A stretch of DNA of 42,997 nucleotides from Henriciella sp. (GTDB lineage Bacteria; Pseudomonadota; Alphaproteobacteria; Caulobacterales; Hyphomonadaceae). The stretch covers positions 25,095 to 68,091 of the forward strand of contig DUBH01000041.1 of assembly GCA_012960415.1 (NCBI GenBank), written 5' to 3'. A program made the translations under genes and the position numbers. This document shows, piece by piece, positions 8,231 to 15,007 of the stretch. The notes beneath the pieces are model-generated. The model was not told where the DNA came from and searched no databases. It saw only the letters and a program-made list of their open reading frames with translations. Within the stretch, counting starts at the first letter, position 1. Each line of letters opens with the position of its first letter.

Positions 8231-8914
8231 TTATGATGCGCTGTAGGTCATCAGGTATTCGCTGAGCTCAATGTCGCCATCGCTATCAGCATCATACTTG
8301 CCGAAGAGGTCGTCGCCGACTTCAGACCGGTTCTGCCAGTTGCTCCACTCAGACTGCGAGATCATGCCGTCACCATTACCATCAATGGTGAGGAACAGCT
8401 GAACCGCCATCGAGGAGCTGAGCTCATTGCTCGGCACGGTGGTCGTGCTGGTGCGCACGAAATCATCAGCCTCGGCTTCAGTCGTTTCAGCGGTCTCGGT
8501 CGTCATCGTCGCCGTGTCAGTGTCCATCGTCGCTGACGTATCCGTCGTCACATCGGTGTCAGTCGTGACTTCCGCTTCCATTTCGGGCGTTTCAGGCACG
8601 TCCGTAGACATGGTGGTCGTCGTAGACGTTGTCGTAGCCGGCGGCGTGGTTGCGGTCGGTGTCGTCTCAACCACCGGATCATTCATCACGGTCTCGGCGT
8701 CCGGAGTTTCGATCGTCGTGGTGGTGGTCGTGGTTGTCTCTGGCTCGGTTTTTGGCGGCGTCGGCGCATCCGAGGTCTCGACCTCCGTCTCGACTTGGAC
8801 TTCCGCTTCTGCGGTCATGTCGTCAGACGACGAGTCTTCCATGTGGTGGTCGGCGAAAGCCGGGCCGGCGGCCAGAATGGTCGTGGTCGCAAGAGCGGTC
8901 ATGATCTTCTTCAT
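8231..8914 (-). CDS. secreted Thr/Glu-rich protein with two EF-hands
   Basis: The 227-aa protein has a signal peptide (MKKIMTALATTTILAAGPAFA) and a good AGGAGAG binding site. Residues about 22-160 are of very low complexity, dominated by Thr, Glu, Asp, Pro and Val with runs of up to eight Thr, and strongly acidic. The C-terminal 60 residues hold two EF-hand loops: DGNGDGMISQSEW and DADSDGDIELSEY, both with the usual Asp/Asn/Asp-Gly/Glu ligands. It should bind two calcium ions outside the cytoplasm, with the Thr-rich part acting as an extended stalk, possibly glycosylated. Role unknown. Divergent from the MAPEG gene. Confidence 0.87.
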   Translation of the reverse strand: MKKIMTALATTTILAAGPAFADHHMEDSSSDDMTAEAEVQVETEVETSDAPTPPKTEPETTTTTTTTIETPDAETVMNDPVVETTPTATTPPATTTSTTTTMSTDVPETPEMEAEVTTDTDVTTDTSATMDTDTATMTTETAETTEAEADDFVRTSTTTVPSNELSSSMAVQLFLTIDGNGDGMISQSEWSNWQNRSEVGDDLFGKYDADSDGDIELSEYLMTYSAS

Positions 8915-9059
8915 TTGTCTCTCCTAGTTTGTTGCAGGTCGTTTGATTAACGGACCTGCTGCCCCGGGCGTTCCGAATCAATTTCGTGGAAGCCGACGTG
9001 TGGTGCCTGTCGACGAGCACGTCTTGACCTGACCGTACGGTTCGGCGGAGATGTGAGCA

Positions 9060-9080
9060 CTGCGCGCGCCAGACGCGCAG
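9060..9080 (+). other. GC-rich hairpin just upstream of the MAPEG gene
   Basis: CTGCGCG (9060-9066) pairs with CGCGCAG (9074-9080) around a seven-base loop, ending just before the ribosome binding site of the gene at 9098. It may affect translation of that message. No known riboswitch structure was recognised, and it could be chance in a GC-rich leader. Confidence 0.3.
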
Positions 9081-9097
9081 AGCGAAGGGGAAACGCC

Positions 9098-9490
9098 ATG
9101 ACATCTATCGAAGCCGCCATTCTGTATGCGGGCCTGTTCATCATTCTGTTTATCCTGCTGAAGGGCAATGTTGGCAGGGTGCGTTCAGCCGAGAAGATTA
9201 TTTTCGGAGACGGCGCGAATGAGCGCCTGCAACGGGCGCAGCGTGTACAGGGCAACGCCGTTGAAGACGTGCCCGTCACGTTGATCGGGATTATCGGACT
9301 TGGCTTGCTGTCAGCGCCAGTCCTGCTGATCCACGGTCTGGGCGCGCTGTTTCTGATCGGCCGGATCCTGCACGCTGTCGGGCTTGGCGGGTCGAGCGGC
9401 GGCAGCCCTGGCCGGATGTTCGGCACGCTGCTATCCCTTCTGGTCATGCTGGCCACAGGCGTAGGCTGCCTCTGGTATGCCTTGACCTGA
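9098..9490 (+). CDS. MAPEG-family membrane protein
   Basis: This 130-aa integral membrane protein has four predicted helices (about 5-22, 60-80, 82-100, 108-128). The MAPEG pattern is seen in the first cytosolic loop: ERLQRAQRVQGNAVEDVPVTL, with the Asn-x2-Glu-Asp-x-Pro core. Eukaryotic relatives are glutathione transferases and leukotriene synthases, but bacterial substrates are mostly unknown. The ATG at 9098 is preceded by AAGGGG at good spacing. The frame extends upstream to 9053 through a GC-rich hairpin that looks like leader RNA rather than coding. Confidence 0.88.
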   Translation: MTSIEAAILYAGLFIILFILLKGNVGRVRSAEKIIFGDGANERLQRAQRVQGNAVEDVPVTLIGIIGLGLLSAPVLLIHGLGALFLIGRILHAVGLGGSSGGSPGRMFGTLLSLLVMLATGVGCLWYALT

Positions 9491-9507
9491 ACCAGGCGAG
9501 CAGGTTC

Positions 9508-9852
9508 TCAGAACACGGCCTGGACGTCGCTTGTCCAGCCGACATAAATGTCAGCGCCGGTTTCGATTACCGGACGCTTTATGAGTGTCGGGTTCTGGAT
9601 GAGCAGGGCCTCGGCCTTGCCCTGTTCGATCTCTGACTTCTCTTCAGTAGAGAGGCCGCGCCATGTCGTCGAACGCTTGTTGACGAGCTTGTCAGGACCG
9701 ACAGCCTCCAGCCAGAGAGGGACTTTTTCCTGGAGATTGGCATCTGCGCGTATATCGACCAGCGTGACGTCATGGCCGTCAGCGTCGAGCGCCGACATCG
9801 CTTTCTTGCAGGTGTCACAGTTCTTCAGGCCATAGAGCGTCAGGGCTGCCAT
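9508..9852 (-). CDS. ArsC/Spx-family protein (YffB-like)
   Basis: The 114-residue protein has the thioredoxin-like ArsC fold: LTLYGLKNCDTCKKA at the start, WRGLSTEEK in the middle and NPTLIKRPVIETG near the C-terminus. It resembles the YffB subgroup, which interacts with glutathione rather than reducing arsenate. It carries CxxC (Cys12 and Cys15), whereas YffB proteins, as recalled, usually have one Cys there, so a redox switch is possible. A GGAAGGA binding site favours the ATG at 9852. No arsenic genes are near, so arsenate reductase activity should not be assumed. Convergent with the MAPEG gene. Confidence 0.85.
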   Translation of the reverse strand: MAALTLYGLKNCDTCKKAMSALDADGHDVTLVDIRADANLQEKVPLWLEAVGPDKLVNKRSTTWRGLSTEEKSEIEQGKAEALLIQNPTLIKRPVIETGADIYVGWTSDVQAVF

Positions 9853-10019
9853 CAATCTATCCTTCCGGTTGAGGTTTGTTTGCGTTGCAAGACATGGGGA
9901 AGCTGCCCGGCAAAGTCCAAGCTTGCGCCTCGGAACTAATACCTTAATAATGTGTTAGGATTTTGAATGAAGCCCGAGCGGGTGGCTGCGGGCGTTCCCG
10001 ATCCAAGAGGGCTTAGCTG

Positions 10020-10229
10020 ATGGGTAAATTTCTTTCTGGTCTGATCGTTCTGATCGCCGCAATCTTTCTGATCATCCTCCTGTACTTCCGTATCGCAGAA
10101 GGCTCCTTCGAAGGCGCTGGCGCACGCATGGACGAGTTCCTTGGCGCGGCTGCTGAAGAGACCGGAGAAGCAACACGCAACATCGTCAATGAAGCTGACG
10201 AAGCGCTTGAAGGCGACGACGGGTACTAG
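10020..10229 (+). CDS. small single-pass membrane protein (69 aa)
   Basis: The protein opens with a long hydrophobic helix (residues 4-24, LSGLIVLIAAIFLIILLYFRI) and continues as an acidic Ala/Glu helix ending EALEGDDGY. It is probably an inner-membrane peptide with a C-terminal helical tail. AAGAGGG lies upstream of the ATG. An AT-richer, gene-free stretch (9853-10019) precedes it and should hold its promoter. Its TAG shares a CTAG with the stop of the convergent XRE gene. No family recognised. Confidence 0.72.
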   Translation: MGKFLSGLIVLIAAIFLIILLYFRIAEGSFEGAGARMDEFLGAAAEETGEATRNIVNEADEALEGDDGY

Positions 10230-10438
10230 TCTCGCAGACTGAATAAATCTTCGACCCGGCAACTAAGCACGCGCGCAAGCCTGAGTGCCAGAACTGTTGT
10301 CGGGACGAAGACACCGTTCTCAATCGTATTGATGGTCTTGCGGCTGACGGAAACTTTCGCCGCAAGATCCGCCTGTGTGAGGCCTGCGGCCTGCCGGTAG
10401 TCCTTGAGCGCCGTCTGCAGGTCGGGATGATCAGGCAT
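10226..10438 (-). CDS. XRE-family HTH transcriptional regulator (70 aa)
   Basis: This single-domain repressor has the HTH LTQADLAAKVSVSRKTINTIENG at about 19-41, then VPTTVLALRLARVLSCRVEDLFSL. This subgroup (YozG/YgzD-like) has the ending VEDLF and commonly sits beside a small membrane-protein gene that it controls. Here its start lies eight bases inside the end of the membrane-protein gene at 10431-10868, so the two are translationally coupled. The two palindromes at 10880-10932 upstream of that operon are its most likely binding sites. Confidence 0.93.
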   Translation of the reverse strand: MPDHPDLQTALKDYRQAAGLTQADLAAKVSVSRKTINTIENGVFVPTTVLALRLARVLSCRVEDLFSLRD

Positions 10439-10868
10439 CGCGGCCCTCGAGCCTTGCGAAGGCCAGCATCGGGCCGGCGACACCCGCGACCAGGATAAGC
10501 TGCGCGGCGACATTGCCTTCTATTCTGACGAACATCGACGCTGTGAAAACCATCGCCGCCGTGATCAGCATCACCCAGTAGCCAATCTGAAAAGCACGCA
10601 TTCGGTTCTGCTGGACGAGTTCATCGTTTAGAGCCGCGCGCGCTTCGGGCGGCGCGCCTTTCACGCCGCGCTGACGCATCAGGATGATCAGTGTTACCGC
10701 CCAGAATGCAAAGGCAAACAGGCTGACAAAGCTCGTCAGGCGCCTGTCTCCGCCAGCAAAGTCGCTGAACATCTGCAGGCCCGCCAGCTGCCAGACGATG
10801 AAGGCAATGGCCATGACAACAAGCAGGCGCCGGCGCTTGCGGGACAGTTTCTCGACCTGGTCAGACAT
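10431..10868 (-). CDS. four-helix membrane protein paired with XRE regulator
   Basis: The 145-residue protein has four predicted membrane helices: about 16-36, 46-66, 97-117 and 122-138. A cytoplasmic loop with RQRGVKGAPPEARAALNDELVQQNR lies between helices two and three. The start at 10868 has GGAGAG upstream; the ATG at 10880 has none and overlaps an operator palindrome. No family was recognised with certainty. Gene order and overlap with the XRE regulator suggest that the regulator represses this operon. It resembles the pair at the left edge of the window in layout. Confidence 0.8.
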   Translation of the reverse strand: MSDQVEKLSRKRRRLLVVMAIAFIVWQLAGLQMFSDFAGGDRRLTSFVSLFAFAFWAVTLIILMRQRGVKGAPPEARAALNDELVQQNRMRAFQIGYWVMLITAAMVFTASMFVRIEGNVAAQLILVAGVAGPMLAFARLEGRDA

Positions 10869-10879
10869 TCCGCTCTCCA

Positions 10880-10897
10880 TGTAACGTCAAGGTTACA
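10880..10897. promoter_or_regulatory. operator palindrome 1 (TGTAAC-N6-GTTACA)
   Basis: TGTAAC GTCAAG GTTACA is an inverted repeat with perfect six-base arms, 12 bases upstream of the membrane-protein start at 10868. With the second copy at 10915-10932 it forms a pair whose centres are 35 bases apart. Such paired sites close to the start are typical of autoregulated XRE operons. The binding protein is inferred, not shown. Confidence 0.65.
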
Positions 10898-10914
10898 CGG
10901 TAGACCGCCCAATA

Positions 10915-10932
10915 AGTAACGTCAACGTTACA
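10915..10932. promoter_or_regulatory. operator palindrome 2 (AGTAAC-N6-GTTACA)
   Basis: AGTAAC GTCAAC GTTACA repeats the motif at 10880-10897 with only two changed bases. The inner GTAACGTCAACGTTAC is almost fully palindromic. It lies between the start of the XRE-linked operon and the end of the DUF2164 gene. Its core ACGTCAACGT also resembles the MerR-type sites at 28880-28898 and 31383-31398, so a MerR protein is an alternative binder. Confidence 0.62.
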
Positions 10933-10943
10933 TTCGGAAAAAT

Positions 10944-11180
10944 CTAGTTTTCCTCTAAGTGGACCTCCCCATCAAGGTCATCGAGCTTGACCTGAAGGTG
11001 CGCGCGCACATCAGCCACCGCCTGATTATAGACGGTCGGCCCGAGCGTACGCAGCATGAGATCAAGGATTTCGTCCGCGCGAAAGTCGCTCAGGTTTTCA
11101 TCAAAGCTGGAGGCGAAGAGCGACTGAAGATGCGCAACAAGGGCGCTGCGGCGTTCGTCAGAGAGCTCTATCTTCTTCAT
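10944..11180 (-). CDS. DUF2164 family protein
   Basis: This 78-aa acidic cytoplasmic protein matches DUF2164: I-x-L-S-x-E-R-R near the N-terminus, then FDENLSDFRADEILDLML and LGPTVYNQAVADVRAHLQ. The family is widespread in proteobacteria and its function is unknown. Its start codon overlaps the stop of the upstream glycosidase-like gene by four bases, so it is translated by coupling. No separate promoter is visible. Confidence 0.9.
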   Translation of the reverse strand: MKKIELSDERRSALVAHLQSLFASSFDENLSDFRADEILDLMLRTLGPTVYNQAVADVRAHLQVKLDDLDGEVHLEEN

Positions 11181-12016
11181 CTTTCCACGACGCCGACAAT
11201 CGGGCCCATATCTGCGCCCTGCTCATCACGGCCCATGGCCGGCGCATAGATGCGAGAGACCTGCCCATCGAGGAAGAGCGCGTCCGGCACTTCGAGACGC
11301 TCGCGGAAGAGGCTCGCAAAATCATGGAAGGTCACGAGCGTGTCCGAAATCGCGAAGTGGACGGTGCGACCATCGGCACTCACGCCGACGCCGTTGCGGC
11401 GCTTGCGGGAGGTGCCATCGGGATTGAGGGCCGGATGTATCTCGCCATCGATGACCAGCATCGGACCAGATTGAGTGGCGTACTCAGGGTCGCGGTTTTC
11501 TTCCAGATAGATTTCGGACACAGAGATCCCGGCGCGCCCATCTTCAAGCCAGAAGACGCCGTTCGGCTTCATGTGGAAGTTGCCGGGCCCTTCATTTGTG
11601 TTGACGCTGGCACGGTCGCCATCCTCGGCGCGAAGATAGCCGACGGGTTGGCGGTCCTCATGATACATGCCGCCATTCATCGCGAAGACGAGCGTCTCGC
11701 CGCGCGCTTCCAGCGTATCGGCAAGCGTGTTGAACTGCAGATACTGGCCGGCCTCTCCATCGGCATAAAAGAGGCGGATATCGTCACGGTCGGCGCGGAA
11801 GGTGCAGATGGTATAGGGCAGCGAGCGGAAGGTAACGGAGCGGCAGTAGTCACCGCTTTCTTCAGGCAAGGCGACATCGCAGGCGGGAAGCGCCACCGCT
11901 GCAGCGAGCAGGGCGATGATCAGGGCCGGCGCTTTGGCTCGTCTGCGCAATTTCAGGGGCCCTTCTACTGGCGCGTGAGCGGCCTGAGCCGCCAATTTGA
12001 ACAGGGTATGAAGCAT
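11177..12016 (-). CDS. phosphodiester glycosidase (NAGPA/DUF2233) domain lipoprotein
   Basis: The 279-residue protein carries a basic segment (RRR), a hydrophobic core and LPAC with Cys46, a lipoprotein signal somewhat far from the annotated start; a later start is possible. Residues 60-279 form the DUF2233 phosphodiester glycosidase domain, with FAMNGGMYHEDRQPVGY, NFHMKPNGVFW and LFLDGQVSRIY as hallmarks. Characterised relatives remove GlcNAc-1-phosphate from sugar phosphodiesters. Bacterial substrates may be cell-envelope or exopolymer glycans. It is expected in the periplasm, attached to the outer membrane. Translationally coupled to the DUF2164 gene. Confidence 0.88.
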   Translation of the reverse strand: MLHTLFKLAAQAAHAPVEGPLKLRRRAKAPALIIALLAAAVALPACDVALPEESGDYCRSVTFRSLPYTICTFRADRDDIRLFYADGEAGQYLQFNTLADTLEARGETLVFAMNGGMYHEDRQPVGYLRAEDGDRASVNTNEGPGNFHMKPNGVFWLEDGRAGISVSEIYLEENRDPEYATQSGPMLVIDGEIHPALNPDGTSRKRRNGVGVSADGRTVHFAISDTLVTFHDFASLFRERLEVPDALFLDGQVSRIYAPAMGRDEQGADMGPIVGVVER

Positions 12017-12078
12017 CGCTGATGGACGAAAGGCTCCAATGTCAGATTGGCGAGCAAGCCGTGGCCGAATTACGGCTT

Positions 12079-13962
12079 TCAGGCGCTGGCGGCTGCTTCG
12101 AATTCCTCACTGGCGGCAAGCCATGTTTCCTCTGCTGCATCGAGGGCAGCATTGAGCCGGTCGCGCGACTTGCCGAGGGCCACCGCTTTCTTCGGGTCAG
12201 TGTCATAGAGGGTCGGGTCGGCAAGCTCTGTGTCGATGCCCGCAAGCTCCTTGCGGATCTTTTCCATCTCGCGCTCGGCCGCTGAGATGCGCTTGCGGAT
12301 GTCGGCGGTGGCGCGGCGAATTTCCGACTCGGAACGCTTCGGCGCGGGCGGCGGCGGCGCGGGCTCGAATTTCGAGTGCGGCGTGTCGGCGCGCGTCTTG
12401 TCAGCCGCGAGCACGAGCGCGCGATAATCGGACAGGTCGCCATCATACGGCGCGGCCCGGCCTTCATTGACCAGCCAGAGGCGGTCTGCTGTTGCCTCAG
12501 CGAGATAGACATCGTGCGTGATGAGAAGGACTGCGCCTTCATAGTCATTGAGCGCGTGGATGAGTGCTTCGCGGCTGTCGATGTCGAGGTGGCTGGTCGG
12601 TTCGTCCAGGATCATGATGTTCGGCTTTTGCAGCGCCATCAGGCCCAGCAGCAGACGGACTTTCTCACCACCCGAAAGCTTCTCGACTTTGGTCTCAGCC
12701 TTGTCGCGGTTGAAGCCGATATTGGCGACGATGGAGCGGACCTGGCCATCGGTCGCGTTTGGGCGCAGGCGGCGCACATGGTCGAGCGCGTTGTCGCCCG
12801 CGGAAAGCTCATCGAGCTGGTCCTGGCTGAAATAGCCGACATTGACCTTGGGCGCGGCGACGCGGTTGCCGTCGAGCAGCTTGAGGCGCCCGGCAATGGA
12901 TTTGACGAGGGTAGACTTGCCCTGCCCGTTGGCGCCGACAATCGCGATCCGGTCGTCATTGTCGACGCGCAGGTGCACGCCGCGCAGGACCGGGTGACCT
13001 TCTGCATAACCTAGCGCGGCGTCATCCAGCACGAAGAGCGGCGAGGCGAGCTCTTCCGGCGTCGGGAAGTCGAATGCATGGGTGCGGGCTTCAAGCGGGA
13101 TGACGATGTCCTGCATCCGCTCCAGCATCTTGATGCGGGACTGGGCCTGTGTCGCCTTGGAGGCCTTGGCGCGGAAGCGGTCGACAAAGCTCTGCAGGTG
13201 GGCGCGTTCCTTGTCCTGCTTGGCCTTCTGGGCTTCCAGCTGGGAAAGCTGTTCGGCGCGCTTCTTCTGCCAGCTGTCATAATTGCCGGGATGGACAAAG
13301 AGCTTGAGGTTTTCCAGCGCCAGGATGTGCGTGACGGAGTTGTTCAGAAGCTCACGGTCGTGACTGACGAGCAGCACGGTATGCGGGTACTGTTTGAGAT
13401 AGGTCTCAAGCCAGGCAGCGCCTTCAAGATCGAGATAGTTGGTCGGCTCGTCGAGGAGCAGCAGGTCTGGTTCTGCGAAGAGGACACCTGCGAGCGCGGC
13501 ACGCATGCGCCAGCCACCGGAGAACTCCTTGCAGGCGCGCGAGAGGTCAGACTGGGCGAAGCCAAGGCCAGTGAGAATGGTCGACGCGCGCGCTTCGCCT
13601 GACCATGCGTCGATGGCGGTGAGGCGCTCATGCACATCGGCGAGTTCCTGCGGGTCCGTCACCGTTTCGGCCTCATGCATGAGGCGGGCGCGTTCTGTGT
13701 GCGCGGCGAGGGTCTCGTCCAGAAGGGTGCGGTCAGAAGCTTCTACTTCCTGCGCGACCCAGCCAAGGCGTGCAGCCTTGCCGATACGGATCGCGCTGTC
13801 GGCTTCGTCACCTGACTCACGGATGAGGCGCAGAAGTGTCGACTTGCCTGTGCCGTTGCGGCCAATAAGGCCGACTTTCCAGCCAGCCGCGAGGGTCGCC
13901 GAGGCGCCATCGAGCAGTAGCCGGCCTTGTATCCGGTAGGTGAGATTGTCGATCGTTAGCAT
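12079..13962 (-). CDS. ABC-F family ATPase, YheS type
   Basis: The protein has 627 residues, two ABC ATPase domains and no membrane part, so it belongs to the ABC-F translation factors that act on the ribosome. The first Walker A is GRNGTGKST (34-42), with signature FSGGWRMR and DEPTNYLDL; the second is GANGQGKST (about 340), with LSGGEKVR and DEPTSHLDI. The inter-domain linker holds RFRAKASKATQAQSRIKMLERM, very close to E. coli YheS. A C-terminal coiled coil spans about 525-625 (RKRISAAEREMEK...). YheS-type proteins help stalled ribosomes. Resistance should not be inferred. It precedes no obvious partner. Confidence 0.94.
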   Translation of the reverse strand: MLTIDNLTYRIQGRLLLDGASATLAAGWKVGLIGRNGTGKSTLLRLIRESGDEADSAIRIGKAARLGWVAQEVEASDRTLLDETLAAHTERARLMHEAETVTDPQELADVHERLTAIDAWSGEARASTILTGLGFAQSDLSRACKEFSGGWRMRAALAGVLFAEPDLLLLDEPTNYLDLEGAAWLETYLKQYPHTVLLVSHDRELLNNSVTHILALENLKLFVHPGNYDSWQKKRAEQLSQLEAQKAKQDKERAHLQSFVDRFRAKASKATQAQSRIKMLERMQDIVIPLEARTHAFDFPTPEELASPLFVLDDAALGYAEGHPVLRGVHLRVDNDDRIAIVGANGQGKSTLVKSIAGRLKLLDGNRVAAPKVNVGYFSQDQLDELSAGDNALDHVRRLRPNATDGQVRSIVANIGFNRDKAETKVEKLSGGEKVRLLLGLMALQKPNIMILDEPTSHLDIDSREALIHALNDYEGAVLLITHDVYLAEATADRLWLVNEGRAAPYDGDLSDYRALVLAADKTRADTPHSKFEPAPPPPAPKRSESEIRRATADIRKRISAAEREMEKIRKELAGIDTELADPTLYDTDPKKAVALGKSRDRLNAALDAAEETWLAASEEFEAAASA

Positions 13963-13994
13963 GAAGGGCCTGCTAGGCCGTCAGGCCAGCGACA

Positions 13995-14876
13995 TCAATC
14001 CTTCTTGCGCGGCTTTAGCTTGCGCATGAGGCCTTCCTGCACAGTTGAGGCAACCAGCTGGCCATCGCGCGTGTAGATGAGCCCGCGATTATAGCTTCGG
14101 CCATTGCCCGCTTTTGGGCTGTCCATCGCATATAGAAGCCACTCATCGGCGCGCACTGGTGCATGAAACCAGATGGCGTGGTCGAGGCTGGCGGTCATCA
14201 GCTCCTTGTTGATCCAGTGCAGGCCGTGCGGGCGCAGGCTGGATCCAAGAAGATTCATGTCACTTGCCCATGCCACCAGGCAGTGATGCATGGCCGGAGA
14301 CGCCTCCACCTTGCCGTCGGTGCGGAACCAGACATAGTTCACGTCCGACTTTGGCTTCGGATTGAACGGGTTGAGGCCGCTGATCTCCTTCATCTCGAAG
14401 GGCTGGGGGCGCATCCAGTGCTTCAGCTGTTCGTCTGAAATCCTGTCCTTGAACTGCTCAGCAAGCTGCTGGCGGGACATCAGCTCTTCAGGCTGTTTCA
14501 CCTCCGGCATGTCATGCTGGTGGTCCCAGCCATCCTCATGGACGTGGAAAGAGGCTGACATGTTGAGGATCTGCTGGCCGTGCTGGATCGCGACGACACG
14601 GCGGGTCGTGAAGCTGCCGCCATCTCGCGAGCGGTCGACTTCATAGATGATCGGGATTTTCGGATCGCCCGGACGGATGAAATAGGCATGCAGGGAATGG
14701 CAGATGCGATCCTCGCCAACTGTGCGATAGGCCGAGGCAAGCGCCTGCGCGATCACCTGTCCGCCATAGACACGCTCACGTCCGGCCTCTTCTTCGGGCG
14801 TAAAGCCTCTGAAGAGGTCAACCTCGAGACGCTCGACATCGAGAAGTTCTAACAAACCGGAAACGGCATCTGTCAT
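13995..14876 (-). CDS. tesB: acyl-CoA thioesterase II
   Basis: The 293-aa enzyme hydrolyses acyl-CoA to free fatty acid and CoA in the cytoplasm. It has the double hotdog fold of TesB, with VYGGQVIAQAL early, HSLHAYFIRPGD, and the C-terminal block. In E. coli the catalytic residues are, as recalled, Asp204, Thr228 and Gln278. Here Asp206 (ASDMNLLG), Ser230 (TASLDHAIWF) and Gln280 (STVQEGLMR) align, so the Thr is replaced by Ser. Length is normal. GGGAAAG lies upstream of the start. It is divergent from an acyl-CoA synthetase gene 131 bases away, which catalyses the reverse interconversion. Confidence 0.94.
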   Translation of the reverse strand: MTDAVSGLLELLDVERLEVDLFRGFTPEEEAGRERVYGGQVIAQALASAYRTVGEDRICHSLHAYFIRPGDPKIPIIYEVDRSRDGGSFTTRRVVAIQHGQQILNMSASFHVHEDGWDHQHDMPEVKQPEELMSRQQLAEQFKDRISDEQLKHWMRPQPFEMKEISGLNPFNPKPKSDVNYVWFRTDGKVEASPAMHHCLVAWASDMNLLGSSLRPHGLHWINKELMTASLDHAIWFHAPVRADEWLLYAMDSPKAGNGRSYNRGLIYTRDGQLVASTVQEGLMRKLKPRKKD

Positions 14877-15007
14877 ATTCGATTGTCTTTCCCATCAGAC
14901 CTTAACCAAGGCGCGCTTATCACTCCGAGCGGTGACTGAAAACAGGCGCGCCGGAGAGAAGCAGCGACAACAGACTGCACCCCGGCGCGCCATAGGCAAG
15001 GGTGTTG

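Noticed and set aside
8427-8927. Val/Ser-rich plus-strand frame of 166 codons
   Set aside because: It is the antisense of the Thr/Glu-rich EF-hand gene; its odd composition is the mirror of Thr and Asp codons.
9508-9852. Arsenate reductase
   Set aside because: The protein is of the YffB/Spx type and no arsenic genes are near.
12079-13962. ABC-F resistance determinant
   Set aside because: The linker and C-terminus match YheS, a housekeeping ribosome factor, not antibiotic-resistance ABC-F proteins.
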